The notes under the pieces are model-generated. The model did no database searches and had not been told where the DNA came from. It saw only the letters and a list, made by a program, of their open reading frames with translations. From a virus: a DNA stretch of 21,491 bases. The translations under genes and the position numbers were made by a program. Below, piece by piece: positions 7,723 through 13,781 of this stretch. The DNA is taken from IMG/VR virus record IMGVR_UViG_3300042868_003635, positions 1 through 21,491 of that record. The stretch is one strand, 5' to 3'. Numbering within the stretch: position 1 is the stretch's first letter; each line of letters starts with the position of its first letter.

Positions 7723-7751
7723 AATATACACTAACACGTTAGTGTGTGCAA
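7723..7751 (-). promoter_or_regulatory. predicted promoter with operator filling the -35/-10 spacer
   Basis: Read leftward: TTGCAC at 7751-7746, a 17-bp spacer, and TATATT at 7728-7723 (5 of 6 to consensus). The spacer is almost exactly the palindrome ACACTAAC..GTTAGTG. A bound dimer here would block RNA polymerase. The predicted start site lies 0-4 nt before the ATG of the 69-residue gene. Confidence 0.6.
7728..7745. promoter_or_regulatory. operator-like palindrome ACACTAAC-AC-GTTAGTGT
   Basis: This is the longest copy of the dispersed palindrome, with 8-base arms around a 2-base centre. It is intergenic, between the portal stop and the 69-residue gene, inside a predicted promoter. A separate perfect 12-bp palindrome (GTCATTAATGAC, 7762-7773) lies just beyond it. 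Confidence 0.75.
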
Positions 7752-7774
7752 GTTATAAACTGTCATTAATGACG

Positions 7775-9907
7775 TTAATTTGCAAAATTATTAGTTACTG
7801 GGGCTTGATTCATCAGTTCTTGGCCGTTTCCCGGCTCGGACGGCGCAACCTGCTGCTGATCCTGTGGGGGTAAGGCCTGACCTGCCTGTGCCAACTGAGC
7901 CTGCTGCGCCCGTTGCTTAATGACAGTAACGCTCGGAACTACTTTATCAACGTTAAGGTCTAACGCCTTGGCGGATGCCCGAAGCAATTCTGCTCGTCCG
8001 TCCATTCCAATAATCTGCATGTCAATCGGGTTAGCGGTAGCAGCCAAAAACTCGTTGCGGCGAACTTGAGCTGACTCTTTGACCGTGAGAGACAACGCAC
8101 CTCGGGCTTTAATAGAAATGTCTCCGTGGTAGTTGTACTTGTCATCATTCATAAGCTGAAACAAGTGCAGCCGGTCCACGCTTGCGCTGACCACCCGAAT
8201 ATCAATGCTGGAGACCAACTCTCGAATCTGCTTGCTGGCGTTACCAATCATCATGCTCATGCCTGACGCAGTACGCCCTGCCCCGCCGTCGCCTGGTGTG
8301 CCCGTCATGTACTTGGGAATACCGCTGTACTCGTCGGCCATCGCGGAGAACTTCTCGTACACACTCATTAGCTCACCGGAGTTACTGCCGGGCTGAAAGA
8401 ATGTGATTGGAGCTGCGCTAGAACCCATGGGGTCACTGACAGTCTGCCAAATTTTCCAAGGGTACATCTCTGTGATTTCTTCACCAGTTGCCAAGCGGTC
8501 GTTGTTCACAATCACCTGCGGACCCGATGAGATGCCCAAGTTGTTAGACAGTGCTCTTGCAGCAGAGTTGCACATATCTTGGCAGTCGGCCATTAGGTCA
8601 TAAAGAGAGTTATGCCAAAAGGCTCCGGGGGTGCGGCTATAGCCATCAGCGTAGTACGGACGACGCAGCAGCGGGTCTGGGTTGATGGTGGCTTTAATAA
8701 CCCAGCTACCAATCATCCAAGCTTCAACTTCGTACTCCTTGGCCTCGTCAGTAATTTCACCTTTATCCATGCCCCACTCGCGCAACATTTTGCCGCTTAC
8801 GCTGCCCCAGTACTGGAGCGCATCGATGAGGTCAGAGTTGACGGTCAAGTCACCGGATTGACGCCCCTCGGCTGTAGCTTTGCTAGCGTCTATCAAGAGC
8901 CACTCACGTAAGCCGCCTGTGCCGTGAGCATCAAGCACTGCACGGATTGCATCTTCGTTGTAACCTTCCACACCAATCATGGCGCTCAGTGAACCTCGGC
9001 TCAAACGGTGGCGCTCAATCAGGTACGAGTCGTTGACGTTCTTGGCCCATGGAGCTGGAAACATGTTGAACGGATCAACTCTCTCCCATTCCAGTTTCTT
9101 CTTAGTTATGCTTATCGGCTTGGTGCTGCCATCTGGCTGAGCCTGCCACTCCATAGCGGGGGCGTTACGAACAATCGGTCCTTTTAGAAACGCTGTCTTG
9201 AACACAGTTAAGTCATCGAGAAACTCGTCTAGGGCTTCCATCCAGCAGCCCTCAACCATCAAGTCCTCCAGATCACGTTCAGCACATTCGGCCTCCCGCT
9301 TAGCTGCTTCCATGATGGTGTTGTAAGCTTGCTCCTTAGCGGCAACCATCTGAGCACGGATGTCTTCGACGCTCATGGGAACCCCGCCCATCTCGGCTGC
9401 GGCAGCAAACTCATAAGCTGCCTGCATGATCCCATCTACTGTCTCGGGGGGCAGGTCGGGCTTGGGTGTCGGGTGGATCGTCCATGGTTTCTCAGTACCG
9501 GCTCCGATCAAAACGTCGGCCAGTAGTGCTTTTGCTTGGCGAGACTTTGTAGCAAACAGCATCATGTAAATCTCTGAGCCACCTTGCTTCTTAATCTGCT
9601 GCAATTTCTCTGGAGAGTATCGACCGCCGCGTGAAAAAACGGCTTCAAGCATGTCGATCTCGATCTGCAGCTTAGCCTCCTTGGCCAAAGTCCAGTGCCC
9701 GCGAATGTGAGATGCCAGCGCCTGAACGATGCCTTCTACTTGTTGCTCATTTGCGCGAGCAACGGCTGCGGCAGTCGCCTCCTCGGCAAGCAACGTGCGC
9801 AGGGGTTTAGCAGACATAATTCCGCCAATATTTAGCTGTTGTGGCTGTTGAGGGATGGTCAATCCAAGCGCTTGCATGGCGGTCCTTAGTATGTCGCGTT
9901 GCGACAT
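7775..9907 (-). CDS. portal protein
   Basis: The 710-residue length is typical of P22/T7-type portals. It forms the dodecameric ring at the capsid vertex through which DNA is packaged and released. Seen: an N-terminal helical region (TLLAEEATAAAVARANEQQVEGIVQALASHIRGHWTLAKEAKLQIEIDMLEA); KKKLEWERVDPFNMFPAPWAKNVNDSYLIERHRLSRGSL in the clip/wing region; the portal signature PYYADGYSRTPGAFWHNSLYDLMADCQDMCNSAARALSNNLG; and GIPKYMTGTPGDGGAGRTASGMSMMIGNASKQIRELV, the conserved stem/crown-proximal helix. The C-terminus is Gln/Ala/Pro-rich (QAQLAQAGQALPPQDQQQ). It is downstream of TerL with a 28-base gap that holds a CTAAC/GTTAG palindrome. No clear SD precedes the ATG, which is unusual for an essential virion gene. 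Confidence 0.93.
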   Translation of the reverse strand: MSQRDILRTAMQALGLTIPQQPQQLNIGGIMSAKPLRTLLAEEATAAAVARANEQQVEGIVQALASHIRGHWTLAKEAKLQIEIDMLEAVFSRGGRYSPEKLQQIKKQGGSEIYMMLFATKSRQAKALLADVLIGAGTEKPWTIHPTPKPDLPPETVDGIMQAAYEFAAAAEMGGVPMSVEDIRAQMVAAKEQAYNTIMEAAKREAECAERDLEDLMVEGCWMEALDEFLDDLTVFKTAFLKGPIVRNAPAMEWQAQPDGSTKPISITKKKLEWERVDPFNMFPAPWAKNVNDSYLIERHRLSRGSLSAMIGVEGYNEDAIRAVLDAHGTGGLREWLLIDASKATAEGRQSGDLTVNSDLIDALQYWGSVSGKMLREWGMDKGEITDEAKEYEVEAWMIGSWVIKATINPDPLLRRPYYADGYSRTPGAFWHNSLYDLMADCQDMCNSAARALSNNLGISSGPQVIVNNDRLATGEEITEMYPWKIWQTVSDPMGSSAAPITFFQPGSNSGELMSVYEKFSAMADEYSGIPKYMTGTPGDGGAGRTASGMSMMIGNASKQIRELVSSIDIRVVSASVDRLHLFQLMNDDKYNYHGDISIKARGALSLTVKESAQVRRNEFLAATANPIDMQIIGMDGRAELLRASAKALDLNVDKVVPSVTVIKQRAQQAQLAQAGQALPPQDQQQVAPSEPGNGQELMNQAPVTNNFAN

Positions 9908-9916
9908 GATAACTTA

Positions 9917-9930
9917 CTAACAGTTGTTAG
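9917..9930. promoter_or_regulatory. operator-like palindrome CTAACA-GT-TGTTAG
   Basis: Six-base arms; the CTAAC and GTTAG half-sites are 4 bases apart rather than 2. It fills half of the 28-base gap between the TerL stop and the portal start and ends 10 bases before the ATG, so it overlaps where an SD would lie. I found no convincing promoter with it. Confidence 0.5.
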
Positions 9931-9935
9931 CCTAT

Positions 9936-11372
9936 TTAACTGTAGGCGTAGCTATGCCTCACAATTAGCTTGGCTTTAGTGTTTCGACGGTACAAATTAC
10001 CCTCGACTTGGATGTTGTAATGCAGTGCCAAGTACTGAATGGCGTCCCCAATATGGCTCCAGTGGTTCTTTTCCACCGTGGACGCGACTAAACCGGCCGT
10101 GGTTTTCTTGTATCTGAAGCCCCATTCTAACGTGTTAGCTATGTGAGAGCAGGTAGGGTCCACTAGGAAGCCAGCAGAACCATCGATTTGACGGGTCAAA
10201 AGCCCCTCTACGGCACTAATTCGGCGTTCGGGGTCGTTTGTTGACGCTCTAACCACCTGATAACCACGCTGCATGATGGCTTGAGCGATAGTCTTCTCAT
10301 CCACCTGAGAGCGGGTAAAACAGGCCGGATCGACCACAAATACGATGTTTTCGGCCTTAAAAGCGGGAAATTTGCTCCTAAGGAGGGGAATTAGCAGCCG
10401 ATCTAGGTAAGTTTCCACGCCCATCGTCTCGCCCTCGGGCACATAGGCCTCACCCAAAATGTTAACTCGGCCTCTCATATCCATTTGACCGATGGCTGCA
10501 GCCGCCGTTAGCCCGTTGTCCATGCCCACAATCAGCGGATTTTGGCTCTGAGGGATAGCGTTAAGCGGTTTAGGACTAACATGGAACGACTTTTTAAACG
10601 TTCCTCGGTACACGGGCTGGCCTTGGTCGCCCGCGCCGTACTCATTCTTCAGGTAAACATTCACCCAGTCCTCGGACTTACCGGCAATCAGGTTGTCGTA
10701 GTAGTCGTCCGCTAGGTTATCTTTGTTTTCCCGCTCTGGATTGAGGGAGCCGTCCTCAAGAATAGCCGGAGGTTGCATAAAAATCTGCGAATTGGCGGGT
10801 GGCTCAGTCATCAACTTGTGCCAAAACCCACCTACAGGAGGCGGATTGGTGGAGCAAATCACACCGGCGTAGGTAACGCCGCCCGCTAGTCGGTTGGGAA
10901 ATCGGTTAACCCGTCCCTGCAGGCCAGAGAAAACTTCGGGGTCCACTTCTCGGGCTTCCTCCACCCAAGCGGCACTGGCTTCAAGAGACAGCAGCCGCCT
11001 TACGTCATCGGGCGTGTCCGCTGCCATCATGAAAAACTCGGAGTGGACTGTGGTGTCGTCGCCAAGGCGGAACTTCATCTCAAAAACGTTGTCCGTTAAG
11101 CGCCACCTTCCCATCGTGCCGCCCGTTAAGGTCTCAAACCACTGCGTTATCAGCGGGGCCACGGTGGCCTTGAGCTGCTGCATGGTGTTGCGCAGGATGA
11201 TGAACTTGGTTCGGCGTGTACCGTTAAATGGTTTTTGCTTGATGGCGCGGTCTAGCAAGTCGAATAGCGCCACTGTGGACTTACCCCCTCCCACCGGCCC
11301 CATGACGACCTTGATAAAGGAGCGGCTGTCCAGAAAGTCCTGCCCTACCGGAGTGGGGGTAAAACTTAACAT
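9936..11372 (-). CDS. terL: terminase large subunit (ATPase/nuclease)
   Basis: This 478-residue protein is the packaging motor that translocates DNA into the procapsid and cuts the concatemer. The Walker A loop is at 25-33 (GPVGGGKST). The Walker B strand with its catalytic glutamates is at about 131-139 (ASAAWVEE). The coupling motif is at 174-178 (STNPP). The C-terminal RNase H-like nuclease shows three acidic residues in the expected contexts: D285 (IVGMDNG), D348 (VFVVDPA) and D443 (HIGDAIQYL). Its start overlaps the preceding 115-residue gene by 7 bases; AGG abuts the ATG, with a second AGGA about 15 nt upstream. A copy of the CTAAC/GTTAG palindrome lies inside the gene at 10127-10138. 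Confidence 0.96.
   Translation of the reverse strand: MLSFTPTPVGQDFLDSRSFIKVVMGPVGGGKSTVALFDLLDRAIKQKPFNGTRRTKFIILRNTMQQLKATVAPLITQWFETLTGGTMGRWRLTDNVFEMKFRLGDDTTVHSEFFMMAADTPDDVRRLLSLEASAAWVEEAREVDPEVFSGLQGRVNRFPNRLAGGVTYAGVICSTNPPPVGGFWHKLMTEPPANSQIFMQPPAILEDGSLNPERENKDNLADDYYDNLIAGKSEDWVNVYLKNEYGAGDQGQPVYRGTFKKSFHVSPKPLNAIPQSQNPLIVGMDNGLTAAAAIGQMDMRGRVNILGEAYVPEGETMGVETYLDRLLIPLLRSKFPAFKAENIVFVVDPACFTRSQVDEKTIAQAIMQRGYQVVRASTNDPERRISAVEGLLTRQIDGSAGFLVDPTCSHIANTLEWGFRYKKTTAGLVASTVEKNHWSHIGDAIQYLALHYNIQVEGNLYRRNTKAKLIVRHSYAYS
10127..10138. promoter_or_regulatory. CTAAC-GT-GTTAG palindrome inside terL
   Basis: This exact copy of the dispersed palindrome lies within coding sequence near the 3' end of terL (codons for A-N-T-L). 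It may be a functional intragenic site, as with stoperators, or coincidental. Confidence 0.4.
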
Positions 11373-11713
11373 CCTGCCAAGTCCTGGTTAATGTTGGATG
11401 AGGCTAGCATGGCCGCACTGGGGGTCCAAGTGAACATCTCCAGCGTATCGTCCTGCTCGGCCTCGATGGTGATGACGGGCTCCATGCTCATGCGCCCACT
11501 GTTAAACGTGATGTTAAACACGGGCAGGCTGGACTTGTCATCCACCTTCTTCTCGGCATCTAGCCCCAGCATGGTGATCGACATTTGCACCAGCTTTCGG
11601 TAATCCTCGATGCTGCCGTCCTCGTCAACTTTGTCACGATAGGCTTTGTAGTCCTCTAGGTATTTAACCTGGACTACTTCGTGCACAGCAGCTTTGAACT
11701 CGGCGGGCAGCAT
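11366..11713 (-). CDS. TerL-linked protein, candidate terminase small subunit
   Basis: This 115-residue protein is encoded directly before terL and overlaps it by 7 bases. The N-terminal half is helical (EFKAAVHEVVQVKYLEDYKAYRDKVDEDGSIEDYRKLVQMSITMLGLDAEKK). The second half holds a LPVFNITFNSGRM beta segment and an acidic stretch. Small proteins with this DYRKLV-x-LPVF-x-F pattern lie upstream of TerL in several podovirus-like genomes. No clear helix-turn-helix is visible, which leaves the TerS assignment open; position is the main support. A terminase small subunit would bind the phage pac or cos site to start packaging. The gene starts 5 bases after the stop of the Lys-rich 50-residue gene, with only a poor SD (GAAG), so coupling is likely. 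Confidence 0.75.
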   Translation of the reverse strand: MLPAEFKAAVHEVVQVKYLEDYKAYRDKVDEDGSIEDYRKLVQMSITMLGLDAEKKVDDKSSLPVFNITFNSGRMSMEPVITIEAEQDDTLEMFTWTPSAAMLASSNINQDLAGC

Positions 11714-11718
11714 AGGGG

Positions 11719-11871
11719 TTACTTCTTTTTCATGAACGCAGGGAACTTGGCTTGCTTCTTGTCCATGGCTGAATCTTTCATCATCTTGCCGTCGGGCATC
11801 TTGTGCACGCCTTTTGACTCTTTGCCCTTAGCGGGTTTCTCGAACATTGGGAACTTGGGTTTGTTAGCCAT
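11719..11871 (-). CDS. small Lys-rich protein (50 aa), first gene of the leftward operon
   Basis: This short open frame encodes MANKPKFPMFEKPAKGKE... and ends KFPAFMKKK. About a third of residues are Lys or Arg, with two K-F-P-x-F segments (6-10 and 42-46) at opposite ends and a KMPDGKMMKDSAM centre. Small proteins with a MPDGxMMxxSAM motif occur near the terminase in other phages; the function is unknown to me. The start is well supported: AAGGA lies about 7 nt upstream. It is the first gene after the predicted leftward promoter at 11901-11929 and ends 5 bases before the TerS-position gene. The basic charge would suit a DNA- or RNA-binding or virion-internal role, but this is speculative. 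Confidence 0.75.
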   Translation of the reverse strand: MANKPKFPMFEKPAKGKESKGVHKMPDGKMMKDSAMDKKQAKFPAFMKKK

Positions 11872-11900
11872 GATATTTCCTTGGTTGTGTTAGCTTGAAT

Positions 11901-11929
11901 AGCCTAGCATGTTAGTGCGTTAACGTCAA
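11901..11929 (-). promoter_or_regulatory. predicted leftward promoter for the packaging/virion genes
   Basis: Read leftward: TTGACG (11929-11924, 5 of 6), a 17-bp spacer and TAGGCT (11906-11901, 3 of 6) with an extended -10 (TGC before it). The start site would be about 24-30 bases upstream of the ATG of the 50-residue gene, leaving room for its SD. A near-perfect CTAAC-AT-GCTAG palindrome overlaps the -10. Confidence 0.6.
11904..11915. promoter_or_regulatory. operator-like palindrome CTAGC-AT-GTTAG (one mismatch)
   Basis: It differs from the dispersed CTAAC-N2-GTTAG site at one base, and the mismatch falls where the site overlaps the -10 box of the predicted leftward promoter. A dimer bound here would block the main virion-gene promoter. 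Confidence 0.5.
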
Positions 11930-11980
11930 GGCACGGAGGGGGGTGTTTTCTGGCAATTAAATACGTGTGACTGGTAGCCG

Positions 11981-12002
11981 GTGTTAGCTATTTAACACTA
12001 AC
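11981..12002. promoter_or_regulatory. inverted repeat GTGTTA/TAACAC with everted GTTAG-CTAAC half-sites
   Basis: GTGTTA (11981-11986) and TAACAC (11993-11998) form a 6-bp inverted repeat with a 6-base centre, and TAACACTAAC continues into a further CTAAC. It lies 9 bases before the -35 of the predicted rightward promoter. It may be a variant operator. Confidence 0.35.
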
Positions 12003-12010
12003 TTTCAAAA

Positions 12011-12039
12011 TTGATATTTCGCTAAGAGCAGCATTTAAG
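12011..12039 (+). promoter_or_regulatory. possible rightward promoter
   Basis: TTGATA (12011-12016, 5 of 6), 17-bp spacer, TTTAAG (12034-12039, 4 of 6). It would produce a leader of over 600 nt before the 172-residue gene. A start closer to the boxA is equally possible, but I found no better promoter there. Confidence 0.35.
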
Positions 12040-12195
12040 CAGGGGGGGCGGGCTCGCTCGCTCGGGGTCCCGTGCCGGTGGGGTCTGACGCCGTTTACGA
12101 AGTGAAAAAGAAGCTGGGTTGACGCGATCCTATAGGTGGAAGGGTTGAAGTTTAGCCCCGACAAGGTGAAAAGGGTGATCGTACCCACACGAAAA

Positions 12196-12209
12196 GCTAA
12201 CGCGTTAGC
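12196..12209. promoter_or_regulatory. perfect palindrome GCTAAC-GC-GTTAGC
   Basis: This is a 14-bp fully symmetric copy of the dispersed palindrome, in the non-coding region 69 bases before the boxA. A different inverted repeat (TACCGG-CAA-CCGGTA, 12211-12225) starts two bases after it, so two dimeric sites may lie side by side. Confidence 0.6.
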
Positions 12210-12277
12210 GTACCGGCAACCGGTATGCGCTTCCTGCAATCGGAAGTTCAGCGCGAAAGTTTAGTAATGAACACCTA

Positions 12278-12290
12278 TGCTCTTTAAAAA
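12278..12290 (+). promoter_or_regulatory. rRNA-type boxA antitermination element
   Basis: TGCTCTTTAAAAA contains the exact TGCTCTTTA boxA of proteobacterial rRNA leaders, which binds NusB-NusE (S10) and makes RNA polymerase resistant to Rho. It lies about 400 nt upstream of the 172-residue gene in an untranslated leader with many hairpins, the context where it would be useful. In lambda-type nut sites a boxB hairpin follows boxA; here the first hairpin (CATGC/GCATG, 12314-12333) follows after about 24 nt. No N-like protein is recognised in the window. Confidence 0.6.
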
Positions 12291-12313
12291 TTCGAATCGA
12301 TCGATGTTGCTTT

Positions 12314-12659
12314 CATGCGCCTAGTTGAGCATGGATTCGTCCGATCAAAATTATCGTGACATTAGGTCACGCGACATAGTCATGTCGTGCGGAGGTTCGC
12401 AAGCCGAACTACGCTAGGGATAGCCAACGAAAAACGCGGCTTTGTCACCAATGACTCAATAAATTATCTGATTTTCAAAATAGTTGGTCGGTCAAGCCTT
12501 GCACCCTGTTTCATTGCAATCCCCTTGAATAGATTATTTGAAAGTTGGGCGTTCAATTCCCTAATGAAACACGTCTAAACCGCAAGGCATGACGAAGCGC
12601 GCATTTCAAAACGCGGCTTAGGGGGTTACGTCATGGGTATTCGTCCTGAGTACTCATGA
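12314..12659 (+). ncRNA. predicted structured leader RNA
   Basis: Hairpins readable by eye: CATGC/GCATG (12314-12333); CGTGAC-attag-GTCACG (12355-12371) directly abutting CGACAT-agtc-ATGTCG (12372-12387); GTTCG-caagc-CGAAC (12395-12409); a nested element with GTCAaGCCTTGC (12491-12502) pairing to GCAAGGCaTGAC (12582-12593, 11 of 12), GTTTCATT/AATGAAAC (12508-12515 with 12563-12570) and TTGAA/TTCAA (12525-12529 with 12552-12556); AAGCGCG/CGCG-g-CTT (12595-12619); and TCATGGGTA/TACTCATGA (12631-12659, one G-U). No known RNA family was recognised. It may act as a 5' leader of the 172-residue gene or be processed into a separate RNA. Confidence 0.5.
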
Positions 12660-12681
12660 TTTAACTAACTGAAAGAAAATC

Positions 12682-13200
12682 ATGTCTGATTCAATCAATT
12701 CCATCGTCTCATTCACACCCGCTAACATCGTTGCCGTGGGTAAAAACTCAAGCGAAAAACGCATGAGCATTGCAACCCAAGCCGGTACAGTTTCCACAAT
12801 GTACATTGCCGCCGGTAAGGGCAAAGCCGCCGTGCAAGCCCGTGATAACCTCGGCCGAGGTAGCGTCACCTTGATGGCCGGTGCATGCGCTAACGGCAAC
12901 TATATGCCCCTTGCTGAAGCCTTGGCCTTCACCATGGGCGAATCCGTCTCCGTCCTGAGACTCGCTGATTTGGATTCGTTAGTGTGGTCAATCACTCACC
13001 GCATTTCGAATTTGAAGGATGCCGGATATTCAAGCAAAACTGGCAAGGCCACTGCTACGTTAACCGCGCTGACCAATGCTAAGGCCTTGGCTGAGAACGT
13101 CACGGCCGCATCGGCTGAGATCATTGCAAAACGTGTCGAAGCACGTAACCAAGCCCGCATTGCCGTGGCTACTGCTCAAGAGTCTAGCGTGACTGCATAA
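12682..13200 (+). CDS. 172-residue protein of unknown function behind the long leader
   Basis: I do not recognise this protein. The N-terminal half is Ser/Ala/Gly-rich and likely beta-rich (IVSFTPANIVAVGKNSSEKRMSIATQAGTVSTMYIAAGKGKAAVQA). A middle segment SVLRLADLDSLVWSITHRISNLKDAGYSSKTGKATATLTALT follows, then an Ala-rich C-terminal helix (LAENVTAASAEIIAKRVEARNQARIAVATAQE). There is no signal peptide or membrane segment. It is the only gene between two non-coding blocks: upstream is the boxA-bearing leader, with a stem-loop ending 22 bases before the ATG, and downstream is a terminator near 13366. The SD is weak (GAAAG). This isolated arrangement suggests a strongly or specially controlled early product; the role is unknown. 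Confidence 0.8.
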   Translation: MSDSINSIVSFTPANIVAVGKNSSEKRMSIATQAGTVSTMYIAAGKGKAAVQARDNLGRGSVTLMAGACANGNYMPLAEALAFTMGESVSVLRLADLDSLVWSITHRISNLKDAGYSSKTGKATATLTALTNAKALAENVTAASAEIIAKRVEARNQARIAVATAQESSVTA

Positions 13201-13365
13201 GAGATCGAGCTTTCCGTGTAACCCAGTGACAGTGGGCTATGCAGTGCGCTTGGATAGCCGCGTCAGCGGCATCAAATCAAAAATGGGGAAAACTAAGAAA
13301 AGCTACTTTATATATATATTATTAGAATAACAACTAATACTAACTATACCTAGTCTTCTCACTAA

Positions 13366-13402
13366 TACAGGCTTTTTAAATAGAGCTGTACCTTTTTGTT
13401 TT
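13366..13402 (+). terminator. likely terminator of the 172-residue gene
   Basis: TACAG-(G)-CT pairs with AG-CTGTA (13366-13373 with 13384-13390, one bulged G) and is followed by CCTTTTTGTTTT. The stem is AT-rich, so it is of moderate strength. Confidence 0.45.
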
Positions 13403-13522
13403 CTGGTTAGACGGATTAAGTACCTCGAGACCAAATCGCGTATCCTGCTTCATCCTTCCGAACCATTGGTTCTCTTGTATCTCTAGGTTCTTCATTGAAA
13501 TTCGTAGTTATATTTTCGAGCC

Positions 13523-13763
13523 AATGTTGACCTGTAACTAATCTAAAAACCAACAAATGTTGAGTTGTTACTAATCTAAGATCAACTAGTTAACATTCTG
13601 CGAGGCTTCACGCCCTCTTCTAGGTTTTAGATTACTTAGACTTGAACATTTCTTATTGTTTTAACTAATAAGGATTTCGTTCGTTCGCACTCAAAACGCA
13701 CTAACACGTGTTAGATTATGTTAGCATGTATACACCTAACACCCAATCCTTGGTTTTAGATTA
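13523..13763. repeat. five-copy TAATCTAA/TTAGATTA repeat array
   Basis: TAATCTAA occurs at 13539-13546 and 13572-13579; its reverse complement TTAGATTA occurs at 13627-13634, 13711-13718 and 13756-13763. The first two lie in a 24-bp direct repeat (AATGTTGA..TGT.ACTAATCTAA, 13523-13546 and 13556-13579) with 33-bp period, about three helical turns. The third and fifth share GGTTTTAGATTA. Chance expectation for an 8-mer on both strands in 225 bp is below 0.01 with equal bases, though AT richness raises it. Confidence 0.6.
13701..13714. promoter_or_regulatory. operator-like palindrome CTAAC-ACGT-GTTAG upstream of the RHH gene
   Basis: This is a 14-bp perfect palindrome, 67 bases before the ATG of the ribbon-helix-helix gene. 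Further half-sites follow: GTTAG at 13720-13724 and CTAAC at 13736-13740. A weak -10 (TATGTT, 13717-13722) lies just after it, so it may lie in the promoter of the RHH gene and serve autoregulation. Confidence 0.55.
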
Positions 13764-13781
13764 ATAAGAACGGCGCACATC

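Larger units (their letters stand above)
11872..12681. other. non-coding divergent control region and long rightward leader
   Basis: These 810 bases separate the leftward virion genes from the rightward 172-residue gene and hold no convincing ORF. In order: a CTAAC half-site at 11889-11893 and a promoter at 11901-11929 (leftward), an everted GTTAG/CTAAC pair at 11983-12002, a possible rightward promoter at 12011-12039, a G-rich stretch with three GCTC units (about 12041-12065), a 14-bp perfect palindrome at 12196-12209 followed by TACCGG/CCGGTA at 12211-12225, a boxA at 12278, and a structured leader to about 12660. Confidence 0.75.
13201..13781. other. AT-rich non-coding region with repeats; possible origin or control region
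   Basis: This 581-base gap has no convincing ORF. It holds a GAT-a-GCCGC/GCGGC-ATC stem (13253-13273), an AT-rich run (TATATATATATTATTAG, about 13309-13325), a terminator at 13366-13402, a palindrome GAACCA-T-TGGTTC (13460-13472), a repeat array at 13523-13763 and the palindrome at 13701-13714. AT-rich DNA beside iteron-like repeats is compatible with a replication origin; an operator cluster for the next gene is equally possible. Confidence 0.55.

Noticed and set aside
9908-9935. TTAAAT-17-TAAGTT as a promoter for the portal gene
   Set aside because: Both boxes are poor and the start site would fall inside or beyond the ATG.
10376-10386. CTCCTAAGGAG palindrome in terL
   Set aside because: It is in coding sequence, occurs once and does not match the dispersed family.
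12130-12140. CCTATAGGTGG resembling the end of a T7-type promoter
   Set aside because: Only the TATAGG part matches, no second copy was seen before genes, and no phage RNA polymerase is in the window.
11988-12239. 83-codon leftward ORF in the divergent control region
   Set aside because: It has no SD, an unnatural composition and overlaps palindromes and the predicted rightward promoter. I treat the region as non-coding.
12278-12420. tRNA or tRNA-like gene suggested by TTCGAATC and stem-loops
   Set aside because: No acceptor stem, anticodon arm or correct T-arm spacing can be built.
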